Shown: piece after piece, positions 42,345 to 50,523 of the stretch | Layout: each line of letters begins with the position of its first letter | Position numbering within the stretch: position 1 is the stretch's first letter | Assembly: GCA_964451955.1 (NCBI GenBank) | Contig: CAYVKG010000027.1 | Span: 1-50,563, forward strand | Origin: JAPLNB01 sp964451955 | Lineage (GTDB): Bacteria; Planctomycetota; Phycisphaerae; Tepidisphaerales; Tepidisphaeraceae | Length of the DNA: 50,563 bases | Direction of reading: 5' to 3' | Notes under the pieces: model-generated | What the model saw: only the letters and a program-made list of their open reading frames with translations | Database searches by the model: none | Told to the model about the DNA's origin: nothing | Made by a program: the position numbers and the translations under genes

Positions 42345-44126
42345 ATGACACGCCTTGTATCCCTCGCCCTCGTGTTGGCTCTCCCGTCTCTCGTACTTCG
42401 CGCTCAGCCTCTGGTGGATCTGGCTGGCAGCCCTTCAGCCAAACAGCGAGCCACGGTCCAGACTGCTCTGGACACCACCGCCGTGGTTCCTGGGCAAAAG
42501 TCCATCCTCGCCGTCGTTTTTGACATCGCGCCCTCCTACCACGCTCAATCGCACACCCCACTCGATCCCAATCTCATACCCACCGAAGTATCCCTCGCCC
42601 CACATCCCGCAATCACCGCTCAACCACCTGTCTATCCCCCCGGCCAGATCGTCACCTACCCCGCCCTCGGCAAGCTCTCCGTCTATTCCAACCGGGTAAT
42701 CTTCTTCATCCCCTTGACCATCTCCGCCACCGCTGCCCCAGGCCCCCTCAAGTTCACAGGCGAACTCAACTACCAGATCTGCGACGAAAGCAGCTGCTTC
42801 CCGCCCGAGACGACACCGTTCACCGTCGAAACCGAGATTCTTACGCCCGCTTCCACCCTCCAGCCCAATCGCCCGGAACTGTTCAGGTCCTACGATCCTT
42901 CAGCCACCTCTCAGCCGCGAGCCCCCGGTCAGTTCTGGATCATCCTCACCAAGTTCGCCGCTGCCTTCCTCGCTGGAATCCTCTTCAACGTCATGCCCTG
43001 CGTCCTCCCCGTCCTCCCCCTCAAGGCCCTCTCTTTCTACGAGGTCTCCCAGCACCGCCGCGACAAATGCCTCTTCCTTGGCCTGGTCTTCTCCCTCGGC
43101 GTCATCGCCTTCTTCGCCGGCATCGCCATCCTCATTCTCTTCCTCAAATCCCTGACTTGGGGCGAGCAGTTCTCCAACCCCTACTTCCTCTGGGGAATCG
43201 TCCTCATTCTCGTTCTCATGGCCGCCGGCATGTTCGGGCTGTTCAACTTCAACCTCCCCAGTGGCATCTACTCCTTCACGCCCCGCCATGACACCTACAC
43301 CGGCAACTTCCTCTTCGGCGCTTTCACTGCCCTGCTCTCCACACCCTGCACCGCCCCCCTCTTCCCACCCCTCATGGCATGGGCCGCTGCCCAGACCCTC
43401 GCCATCGGCATCCCCGCCGTCATGATGGTCGGCGTCGGCATGGCCTTTCCCTACCTGCTCCTCTCCGCCTTCCCTCAACTCGCCCAGAACTTCCCACGTA
43501 CCGGTCCATGGTCCGAACTGGTTAAACAAATGATGGGGTTCCTCCTTCTCGTCGCGGCCGTCTACTTCGCAGCAGGCCAGCTCATCGCCGGAGCCTCTTT
43601 CTGGTACGCCGTTCTCGCCGTCACCGCCATCGCCTGCCTCTTCCTCCTCGCCAGAACCATCCAGATCTCCAATAATGCACTCCCTGTCGCCATTTCCTCC
43701 ACCCTCGCCGTCGCCGCCTTCGCCATCGTTCTCTGGCAAGCTTCCGCGGTCGGCCACGGCTCTTGGACCCCCTACTCCCAGGACGCCTTCAATGAAGCCC
43801 GTACGCAGGGCAAGATCGTCCTCGTCAAGTTCACCGCCAACTGGTGCGCCAATTGCCAAGTCGTCGAATCCACAGTCTTCGGCGACCCCAAAACATGGAA
43901 CGCTCTTCAACAGGCCGGCGCGGTCACTCTCAAAGCCGACATGACCCACAAAAACCCCGACGCCCAGAAACTCTTGATCCAGCTCAATCCCACCGGCGGC
44001 ATCCCCCTCACCGCCATCTTCGCCCCCAAACTCGAGTCCCCTATCACCCTCGATAGCGTCTACACCACCGATACTCTTCTTCAAGCTCTATCTCAGGCCA
44101 AAGCCACCAGCACAGCCAAGCCATAG
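42345..44126 (+). CDS. dsbD: thiol:disulfide interchange protein DsbD
   Basis: 593 residues with all three DsbD parts. A cleavable signal peptide (MTRLVSLALVLALPSLVLRA) leads to a periplasmic alpha domain with C146 and C151 (NYQICDESSCFPP). The membrane beta domain of about eight helices holds C219 (NVMPCVLPVLPLKAL) and C335 (LLSTPCTAPLFPPLM). The C-terminal thioredoxin-like gamma domain has CxxC at 501-504 (TANWCANCQVVES). It passes electrons from cytoplasmic thioredoxin to periplasmic proteins. It is divergent from the Rrf2 gene, 88 bp away, so the regulator may also control it (inference). No strong ribosome site is seen before ATG 42345, yet the signal peptide starts exactly there. Confidence 0.96.
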   Translation: MTRLVSLALVLALPSLVLRAQPLVDLAGSPSAKQRATVQTALDTTAVVPGQKSILAVVFDIAPSYHAQSHTPLDPNLIPTEVSLAPHPAITAQPPVYPPGQIVTYPALGKLSVYSNRVIFFIPLTISATAAPGPLKFTGELNYQICDESSCFPPETTPFTVETEILTPASTLQPNRPELFRSYDPSATSQPRAPGQFWIILTKFAAAFLAGILFNVMPCVLPVLPLKALSFYEVSQHRRDKCLFLGLVFSLGVIAFFAGIAILILFLKSLTWGEQFSNPYFLWGIVLILVLMAAGMFGLFNFNLPSGIYSFTPRHDTYTGNFLFGAFTALLSTPCTAPLFPPLMAWAAAQTLAIGIPAVMMVGVGMAFPYLLLSAFPQLAQNFPRTGPWSELVKQMMGFLLLVAAVYFAAGQLIAGASFWYAVLAVTAIACLFLLARTIQISNNALPVAISSTLAVAAFAIVLWQASAVGHGSWTPYSQDAFNEARTQGKIVLVKFTANWCANCQVVESTVFGDPKTWNALQQAGAVTLKADMTHKNPDAQKLLIQLNPTGGIPLTAIFAPKLESPITLDSVYTTDTLLQALSQAKATSTAKP

Positions 44127-44169
44127 CCCCGCCACTGGAAGGCAGACCATCAGACGAACAGTGCTTGTT

Positions 44170-45126
44170 CTATAACGCTTTCACAAGTCGCTCGATCTCC
44201 TCAAACCGCTCGTCTGCCAGTAATTTCCCATATCCGTCAAACACCCCTTTCCCCACGTTCCGCCAACCCGCCCATACCACCTTCTCCGTCTCCGCCAGTT
44301 CCTTCTGCCGCCCCACCAGTGCGCCCTCCGCGCGGGCAAATCGCTTGACCGTCGCCGCGTCCCACCTCCACATCCGCCCCGCAAGCTTCGCCAGTCTTCC
44401 GATGATCGTCTCCGCAACCCGCTTCCCATCCTCAATCGTCGCCTCACGCGGGTCTCGACCAAATACACCTTTGTGCGGCGGATTGCCCAGCCTCGACAAG
44501 TCGACACTCCCCGGCTCCAGATACATCATCAACGCCGTCTCGCCCCACGCCGCATGATCGCCACGATATCCCTCATCCAGCGCCAGCATGTATTCCGGCG
44601 TCCCCAGCACCGGCATGCCCAGATCCTTCGTCACCCGGACCGCTACATCGCGAACCACAATCTGCTGTGCCGCGCCATAGTGCCCCGTCAACACAATCAC
44701 CGCCTTGAAACCGTTGCGCACCGCCTCCCGACACAACTTCTCGACCCAGCCCTTCAGGAGCACGCTCCGAATGTCATCCTCCGGCTCCATGACAAACGTC
44801 CACCGCTCGTTCAGCCCCCCCACTCCTCCAAACAGCGCCGGAGCCACAACCCCCCCGCCTTGCTGAGCCGCCCTCACACACAAATCGTGCGCCTTGACGG
44901 CGTCAACGCCAACCGTGTTGTGAAACCCATGCCACTCGATGGTCCCCAGGGGCAGGAAGAGCGTTCCACACGCCTTTGCCGCCACCTCAATCTCGGCCGG
45001 ACGCATCCTCTCCAGTCTCACCTCCCGCCCAGCCTGCTCAACGCTCCGCCCTGATTCCGCCCCCAGCCCCAAGACACCCGCCGCCATGCCCCCCAAAAAC
45101 TCCCTTCTCGCCGGATCGCTTCTCAT
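44170..45126 (-). CDS. creatininase-family amidohydrolase with Tat signal
   Basis: 318 residues. The N-terminus RSDPARREFLGGMAAGVLG has a twin-arginine motif and a short hydrophobic stretch, so export by Tat is likely. The creatininase/ArfB fold is marked by FLPLGTIEWHGFHNTVGVDA, IVLTGHYGAAQQI and GDHAAWGETALMMYL, which carry the metal ligands (E, H, D and H) of the family. Members open cyclic or formamide amides; the substrate here is unknown. The family is usually cytoplasmic and about 250 residues, so the Tat-exported form is a variation. GGAG lies just upstream of ATG 45126. It converges on dsbD. Confidence 0.88.
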   Translation of the reverse strand: MRSDPARREFLGGMAAGVLGLGAESGRSVEQAGREVRLERMRPAEIEVAAKACGTLFLPLGTIEWHGFHNTVGVDAVKAHDLCVRAAQQGGGVVAPALFGGVGGLNERWTFVMEPEDDIRSVLLKGWVEKLCREAVRNGFKAVIVLTGHYGAAQQIVVRDVAVRVTKDLGMPVLGTPEYMLALDEGYRGDHAAWGETALMMYLEPGSVDLSRLGNPPHKGVFGRDPREATIEDGKRVAETIIGRLAKLAGRMWRWDAATVKRFARAEGALVGRQKELAETEKVVWAGWRNVGKGVFDGYGKLLADERFEEIERLVKAL

Positions 45127-45164
45127 AGGCTCCTTGGTTCTGACGGCAACAGTCTACCCCGCGC

Positions 45165-45210
45165 TGCGCCAAAACAGAACGCCCTCACCCGGTCCTGCCC
45201 GGATGAGGGC
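45165..45210 (-). terminator. rho-independent terminator after the chemotaxis receptor gene
   Basis: GCCCTCACCCGG (45181-45192) pairs with CCGGATGAGGGC (45199-45210) with one mismatch and a 6-nt loop. Read on the minus strand it is followed by GTTCTGTTTTGG. It lies about 60 nt past the receptor gene's stop. Confidence 0.6.
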
Positions 45211-45272
45211 CATCGGTGTTCAGACATTCTCGCTGCGACCGCAGTCCATTCCGCTGCGCCGCAACGTTGCTC

Positions 45273-46751
45273 TCATGCCGCCGCTGGTTTCTTGGACGCC
45301 TCTTCCTTCTCGCCCTCCGCCTCCGCGCCCGTCTTCACCACGACGGCCCCGCCCGAACCTCCGACAAGCGACAGCAGTTCGGTCACGATCCCCTTCAGTT
45401 CCGCCGCCTGCGCCGACAATTCCTCGGACGCCGCCGCCGATTCCTCGGCATTGGCCGCGTTCCCCTGGGTGACCTGGTCCATCTGCCGAATGGCCGTGTT
45501 CACCTGCTGAATCCCCTCGGCCTGTTCTTTCGTCGCGGCACTGATCTCGTCCACCAGCGCGTTCACCTTGGTGCTCGACGCCGTGATCGCACCGAGCATC
45601 TTTCCAACCTCCGCGCTGATCGCGACGCCGTTCTTGGCGTTCTTCACCGACTCCTCGATGAGCGTCGCCGTGTTCCGCGCAGCCTCCGCGGATCTCATCG
45701 CCAGGCTGCGAACTTCTTCGGCAACCACGGCAAATCCCTTACCCGCTTCGCCCGCCCGGGCCGCTTCCACCGCCGCGTTCAGCGCCAGCAGATTCGTCTG
45801 AAATGCGATCTCGTCAATCACCTTGATGATCTTGGCGGTCTCGCTCGCGGATCTCTCGATGTCGCTGATCGCCTGCCCCATCTTGCCCATCGCCGCATTA
45901 CCCTCGTCGGCGGCCCGCTTGGCCTCCGCCGCCAGCGCCGACGCCTGCGAAGCCGTCTCGGCGTTCTTCTTGGTCATGCTGCTCATCTCTTCCAGACTCG
46001 ACCCGGTCTCCTCCAGCGACGCGGCCTGTTCGCTCGACCCCTGCGCCAACGACTGACTCGCCGCCGACACTTCCGACGACGCCGCCGCCACCTGCGTTGA
46101 TCCCGCATCCAGCGTTCCCGCCAATCGCCTCAGTGACCGATTGATCGACCGAATCATCCACACCATGCAAACCAGGCCAAGGCCCACTCCGATCACGCAG
46201 CCCACCAGAATCGACCGACGAATCGCCGCCGCCCGGCGTTCCGACGCGGCAATCTCGTCCTCCATCTCTTTCATCTGCGATTCGTTGTACTTCCGCAGTT
46301 CCGCGACGGTCTTCTCCATCATGGGCATCGCGTCGTTCAGCGCGCGATATTGTGCCTCGGCCGCGTTTCCCTGCAGAAATGTCTCCAGCACCTTGCCCGT
46401 AATCGCCGTCCACTTCTCGTAGTTCTCCCGGACCGCCTTGGCTTCCTCGCCCCGACCCGCGATCGAGGTCCCAAGGTCCTTCTCGAGCTTCTTGTGCCCC
46501 GCTATCAGCTTCTCGACTTCGTCCAGGTCCTTCTCCCGCAGCAGCCGTTGCAGGGAGTTGCTGCCACCAAACAACTGCTCCAACAGGCTCTGGTTCTTCG
46601 CCATCGAGCCCATCGAGCTCTCACACTGCTCACTCAGATCCCGAGTCACCCTGCCTAGCGCCCAATACCCCGCGGCTGACGCCGCCGACAGCAGCACGAT
46701 GAATCCCAACGATAATAGAACTAGCTTCCTGGCAATGGTCATCTTGCGCAT
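45273..46751 (-). CDS. methyl-accepting chemotaxis protein lacking an evident HAMP domain
   Basis: 492 residues. TM1 (about 10-28) and TM2 (about 180-200) frame a periplasmic helical sensor of about 150 residues (four-helix-bundle type). The signalling domain has the universal hairpin tip (DEIAFQTNLLALNAAVEAAR, then AGEAGKGFAVVAEEVRSLA, about 313-352), so it will contact CheA/CheW. Glu/Gln pairs flanking it (SLEETGSSLEEMSS) are likely methylation sites. Between TM2 and the signalling helices there is no recognisable HAMP (no DELG motif). The tail is Glu/Lys/Ala-rich and has no CheR-binding pentapeptide. GGAG lies 7 nt before ATG 46751. It follows a secreted cache-like protein by 72 nt and ends at a terminator. 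Confidence 0.95.
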   Translation of the reverse strand: MRKMTIARKLVLLSLGFIVLLSAASAAGYWALGRVTRDLSEQCESSMGSMAKNQSLLEQLFGGSNSLQRLLREKDLDEVEKLIAGHKKLEKDLGTSIAGRGEEAKAVRENYEKWTAITGKVLETFLQGNAAEAQYRALNDAMPMMEKTVAELRKYNESQMKEMEDEIAASERRAAAIRRSILVGCVIGVGLGLVCMVWMIRSINRSLRRLAGTLDAGSTQVAAASSEVSAASQSLAQGSSEQAASLEETGSSLEEMSSMTKKNAETASQASALAAEAKRAADEGNAAMGKMGQAISDIERSASETAKIIKVIDEIAFQTNLLALNAAVEAARAGEAGKGFAVVAEEVRSLAMRSAEAARNTATLIEESVKNAKNGVAISAEVGKMLGAITASSTKVNALVDEISAATKEQAEGIQQVNTAIRQMDQVTQGNAANAEESAAASEELSAQAAELKGIVTELLSLVGGSGGAVVVKTGAEAEGEKEEASKKPAAA

Positions 46752-46823
46752 AACCGCTCTCCGTCTGAATTCCCCACGCTGCGTGTCGCTGCAACTGGCA
46801 TCCGACGCCCGGCGATTCTCCGA

Positions 46824-47375
46824 CTAATCCTTCAGCTTCGTCACGTTCAATCCAACCACCAGCGAACCGATCACTTTGTCCCCGTCCTTCACCGGAACGG
46901 CAATCTGCAATTGCTGCATACCCGTGGATTCATCCACTTCGATCGGCCCCTGCCAAGTCTTGCCAGCCATCGGATCGTCGTGCTTGGCCTTGCCCTTGTG
47001 CGACCAGCCCGACGTCTTCGACAAAAGCGCGACCTTTGTTCCGTCCGCTGCGGATACGAACGCTTCTGAAATGACATCGTTCTTCTTGCTCTTCAGGTAC
47101 TGCCCCGCGGCATTCTTCGACAGACCCCGCACAAACGGGTCGGTCAGCGGCAACGACTTCCATTTCTCCTGCGTCATCGCCTTGACCTCGTCTGATGGAG
47201 CGGCGTTTTGCGCCTTCACCGCGTCCACGATCGCCGCGTCGCTCGCCCACGCTGCGACCTCTTTCATCGTGGCATCGACCTTCGCCTGAACCTTCGCGTC
47301 CAGCGTCTCCGCGGCCCTCGCCACGCCACACGCCAGCAACACGACCGATAAAACCGCAATCATCTGTTGACGCAC
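46824..47375 (-). CDS. secreted cache-like (PDC) sensor-domain protein paired with the chemotaxis receptor
   Basis: 183 residues. A signal peptide (QQMIAVLSVVLLACGVARA) is followed by a single domain with the look of a PDC/cache sensor: an amphipathic helix (DAKVQAKVDATMKEVAAWAS), PFVRGLSKNAAGQYL, ISEAFVSAADGTKVALLSKT and a final LQIAVPVKDGDKVIGSLVVG strand pair. The protein has no membrane anchor after cleavage and no output domain, so it should be a soluble periplasmic ligand binder. GTG 47375 is chosen because AGGAG lies 6 nt upstream; ATG 47363 lies too far. It is transcribed just before the receptor, which suggests it presents a ligand to it (inference). Confidence 0.8.
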   Translation of the reverse strand: MRQQMIAVLSVVLLACGVARAAETLDAKVQAKVDATMKEVAAWASDAAIVDAVKAQNAAPSDEVKAMTQEKWKSLPLTDPFVRGLSKNAAGQYLKSKKNDVISEAFVSAADGTKVALLSKTSGWSHKGKAKHDDPMAGKTWQGPIEVDESTGMQQLQIAVPVKDGDKVIGSLVVGLNVTKLKD

Positions 47376-47724
47376 AACCGTCTCCTTTCAAAACGACTCC
47401 TGAACCTGACGCCAGCTCACTCTCAATGAGGATTAACGCAATATTGCTCTGGCGCCGCCCGCACACCACGCCGGGCTCACCCACAAAATCGGTGCACTAC
47501 GATGTTCACATGACAAAAAAACTCGCAGATTTGCATCCTGTAAACCGGGTGCGCCCATGCCCAGTCGCCCACACCCCGACTCCAGCCCCTTTTATCAGCC
47601 GCATCACCCCGCGATCGTCGCCCCCCCTGCGCGGCGTCATCACCAACCCCCACCCTGTCGCATGTTCGACATCAGATCGCTTCCCCCAAATCACCAACAT
47701 CGGCGGATCGAAATCCGCGATCCA
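47376..47724. other. 349-bp gap upstream of the sensor/receptor pair
   Basis: It should hold the promoter of the cache-receptor pair, but no clear -35/-10, sigma-28 or sigma-54 site is seen. The plus strand is very C-rich. At its right edge, just past the galM stop, lies a hairpin GCGGAT-CGAA-ATCCGC (47703-47718), listed separately. Confidence 0.4.
47703..47718 (-). terminator. hairpin just past the galM stop, weak terminator candidate
   Basis: GCGGAT (47703-47708) and ATCCGC (47713-47718) form a perfect 6-bp stem with a 4-nt loop starting 6 nt after the galM stop. No clear U-tract follows on the minus strand, so it may only protect the 3' end. Confidence 0.35.
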
Positions 47725-48768
47725 TCACGCCGGTTCCAACCCAAACCTGAACTTCGCCACCTGCCGATAAGACCCCCCCGCCTTCAAAACCGTCGTCGGG
47801 AAGTTCGTGTGGTGCACCGCATCCGGAAAATGCTGCGTCTCCAGACAGAACGCCCCATGCTTCACATACTCGCCCCCATTCCCCTTCAGCGACCCGTCCA
47901 GGAAATTCCCCGTATACAACTGCACACCCGGCTGCGTCGTCGAAATCTCCAGCACCCGTCCACTCCCCCGCTCCACCGCCCTCGCCGCCTTCATCAGCGT
48001 CCCGTCGTAGTTGTTCAATACGTAATTGTGGTCATAACCCCCCTTCACCTGCGCGATTCTGGCCCCAATCGTCATCGCCTTCGTGAAATCCATCGGCGTC
48101 CCCTTCACGCTCGCAATCTCCCCGGTCGGAATCAGCTCATCATCCACCGGCGTGTAATGATCCGCCGCAATCGTCAATTCATGCCCGAGAATGTCCCCAT
48201 TCCCTGCCCCCGCCAGATTGAAATACGAGTGATTCGTCAGATTCACCAGCGTCGTCTTGGTCGTCTTCGCCGAATACTCAATCCAAAGCTCGTTCTGATC
48301 GTCCAGCAAATACGACACGCTCACCGCCATCTCGCCTGGAAACCCTTCCTCCATATCCGCACTCACATACGAGAACTTCACCCCAGCCCCTGGCCCTTGC
48401 ACCCCCTCCACCTTCCACACCCGCTTGTCAAATCCCACCAGCCCCCCATGCAGCGTGTTGTTCCCGTCGTTCTTCGCCAGCCTATACCCCTTCCCCTCCA
48501 ACTCAAACTCCCCTCGCGCAATCCGGTTCGCCACTCGCCCCACCGTGCACCCGAAATACGGCTCTTTCGGATCAAAATACCCCTCCACCCGGTCAAACCC
48601 CAACACCACATTCCCCATCCGCCCCTCGCGGTCCGGTACCCACATCTCCGTCAACCTCGCCCCGTATGTCGTCACCTTCGCCGTCACACCCTTGGCATTC
48701 GTCAACGCAAAAAGCTCCACCGCCGTCCCGTCCGCCGTCTTCCCAAAACTCGTCTTCTCAGTTTTCAT
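47725..48768 (-). CDS. galM: aldose 1-epimerase (mutarotase)
   Basis: 347 residues, the normal length. It interconverts alpha and beta anomers of galactose, glucose and related sugars. Family marks: GCTVGRVANRIARGEFELEG, NDGNNTLHGGLVGFDKRVW (first catalytic His), LVNLTNHSYFNLAGAGNGDI (second His), and AFCLETQHFPDAVHH with the catalytic Glu. No signal peptide is seen, so it is cytoplasmic. ATG 48768 is the family start; the frame continues only to a TTG at 48789. It is divergent from the isochorismatase-ThuA gene, with 80 bp between starts. Confidence 0.95.
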   Translation of the reverse strand: MKTEKTSFGKTADGTAVELFALTNAKGVTAKVTTYGARLTEMWVPDREGRMGNVVLGFDRVEGYFDPKEPYFGCTVGRVANRIARGEFELEGKGYRLAKNDGNNTLHGGLVGFDKRVWKVEGVQGPGAGVKFSYVSADMEEGFPGEMAVSVSYLLDDQNELWIEYSAKTTKTTLVNLTNHSYFNLAGAGNGDILGHELTIAADHYTPVDDELIPTGEIASVKGTPMDFTKAMTIGARIAQVKGGYDHNYVLNNYDGTLMKAARAVERGSGRVLEISTTQPGVQLYTGNFLDGSLKGNGGEYVKHGAFCLETQHFPDAVHHTNFPTTVLKAGGSYRQVAKFRFGLEPA

Positions 48769-48848
48769 GGTCCGCTCATTGTAATCCAACTCCCCTCCAT
48801 TCCGACACCCTTTCGGCTATCATGCCACCCATCCTTTCTGGAGGCCAC

Positions 48849-50336
48849 ATGCCAATCACCGCTCGCTTCCACTTCCCATCGTCTCTCCGTCGCTTCGTCA
48901 GATCGTCGCTCATCCTCCTGCTCTTCTCTTCTGCCTCCGCCGCCGACCTCACCCTCCCCCTCCGCGCCCGCACTGCTGCTGTTCGCCCCGAGGTCATTGT
49001 CACCCCTGCCCAATGGTCCCCGACAGAAACCGCCGTCATCGTGTGCGACGTCTGGGACCAGCACTGGTGCAAGTCCGCCAACTCCCGCCTCGCCCTGCTC
49101 CTGCCCCGCATGAACCAGACCCTGAATTCCCTCCGCAACCAAGGTGTCCTCGTCATCCACGCCCCCTCCGACACCATGAAGTATTACGAAAATACTCCGC
49201 AGCGAGCCCTCGCCAAATCCGCCCCTAAATCCCAACCCCCAGCCCCAAAAACTCTCCCCAAAGAACCTCGCCTCCCCATCGACGACTCCGACGGCGGCTG
49301 CGACTGCCAACCCCAATGCCAAACCCGTATCGCCTGGAAATCCCAACACCCTGCCATCACCATCGCCTCCAACGACGCCATCTCCGACCGCGGCGAGGAA
49401 GTCTACAATCTCCTGGTCTCCCACAAAATCAAACACGTTCTCATCCTTGGCGTTCACACCAACATGTGCATCCTTGGCCGGTCCTTCGCCATCCGCCAAC
49501 TCCTCCGCTGGAACTTCGATGTCGCCCTCGTCCGCGACCTCACCGACACCATGTACAACTCCCGCCGCCCTCCCGTCGTCCCCCACCACAAAGGCACCGA
49601 CCTTGTCATCCAGCACATCGAGAAGCACCTCTGCCCCACCATCCACTCCGCTGATATCCTCCATGACCCCAAGCCTCCCCACATCGTTCTCGCCATTGGC
49701 GAAGACGAGTACGACGCCAGATCCACTCTCCCCGCCTTCGCCAACACCGAACTCGAAAAGCTCGGCTACAAATGCACGATCCTCCACGCCAATCCAACCA
49801 AGACCCACTTCCCCAACGTCTCCACTATTGACTCAGCCGACCTGTTGATCCTCTATTTGCGACGCACCACCTTCCCCGAAGAACAACTCAACCACTTCAA
49901 ACAGTACTTCGCCTCCGGCAAGCCGGCCATCGCCCTCCGCACAAGCTGCCACGGCTTCCAAAACTGGCTCGAATTCGACCGCCAAGTCCTTTCCTGCCAG
50001 TACAACGGCCACTACGGCAAAGAAATCTCCCCCATCCATATCCACCCCACCCCCACCTCGAAAAATGACCCCCTCCTCCGCAACGTCTCCCCCCTCGACT
50101 TCCAATCTCAATCCTGGCTCTACAAACTCTCCCCTCTCGCCAAAGACGCCATCCCCCTTCTCATCTCCCAAGTCAAGGACAACCCCCCAGAACCCGTTGC
50201 CCACCTGACGACCCACCTTGCCGCCCCCGTCTTCTTCACATCCCTGGGCCACCCCGACGATTTCCAATCCCCCCAGTTTCGCCGCCTCCTCTTAAACGCC
50301 ATCCAGTACACGCTCGACCGCCCGATTGCACCATGA
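48849..50336 (+). CDS. exported isochorismatase-like hydrolase fused to a ThuA-like domain
   Basis: 495 residues. A signal peptide (about 1-31, RSSLILLLFSSASA) is followed by a cysteine-hydrolase (isochorismatase-like) domain, about 50-265: TAVIVCDVWDQHWCK gives the catalytic Asp (D67), and HVLILGVHTNMCILGRSFAI gives the nucleophile (C207). An insert of about 40 residues (KSAPKSQPPAPKTLPKEPR, then a Cys-rich GGCDCQPQCQ) lies inside it. Residues about 278-495 form a second domain like ThuA/trehalose-utilisation proteins (class I amidotransferase fold): KPPHIVLAIGEDEYDARSTL, SADLLILYLRRTTFPEEQLN, and the C-terminal PVFFTSLGHPDDFQSPQFRR. The substrate is unknown. GGAGG lies 4-5 nt before ATG 48849. 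The codons are extremely C-rich, as is the strand here. Confidence 0.87.
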   Translation: MPITARFHFPSSLRRFVRSSLILLLFSSASAADLTLPLRARTAAVRPEVIVTPAQWSPTETAVIVCDVWDQHWCKSANSRLALLLPRMNQTLNSLRNQGVLVIHAPSDTMKYYENTPQRALAKSAPKSQPPAPKTLPKEPRLPIDDSDGGCDCQPQCQTRIAWKSQHPAITIASNDAISDRGEEVYNLLVSHKIKHVLILGVHTNMCILGRSFAIRQLLRWNFDVALVRDLTDTMYNSRRPPVVPHHKGTDLVIQHIEKHLCPTIHSADILHDPKPPHIVLAIGEDEYDARSTLPAFANTELEKLGYKCTILHANPTKTHFPNVSTIDSADLLILYLRRTTFPEEQLNHFKQYFASGKPAIALRTSCHGFQNWLEFDRQVLSCQYNGHYGKEISPIHIHPTPTSKNDPLLRNVSPLDFQSQSWLYKLSPLAKDAIPLLISQVKDNPPEPVAHLTTHLAAPVFFTSLGHPDDFQSPQFRRLLLNAIQYTLDRPIAP

Positions 50337-50475
50337 CCTCATCGAGTCGGCCTCGCCGTGCGGCAAGGCGGTTGCGGACTCGGAAAAGCCTGTCAGCCAC
50401 GACTCGCTAAGTGCATTCTCCCTCCATATGGCCGCCCGTCAGCCACCGGACCCACAAACCCCGGCCAGACCAGCG

Positions 50476-50508
50476 CGCAAAAAGAACCCCGGACGCACGC
50501 CCGGGGCT
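50476..50508 (-). terminator. rho-independent terminator for a gene entering from the right
   Basis: CCCCGG (50487-50492) and CCGGGG (50501-50506) pair around an 8-nt loop. On the minus strand the stem is followed by TTCTTTTTGC. It points to a minus-strand gene ending just to the right. Confidence 0.55.
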
Positions 50509-50523
50509 CTGACAATTCGATCT

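Noticed and set aside
42900..44084. Long minus-strand ORF opposite dsbD
   Set aside because: Very Glu/Gly/Asp-rich shadow frame; dsbD on the plus strand has all family motifs.
47557..49113. Long plus-strand ORF opposite galM
   Set aside because: Pro/Arg/His-rich shadow created by the very C-rich plus strand; galM is certain.
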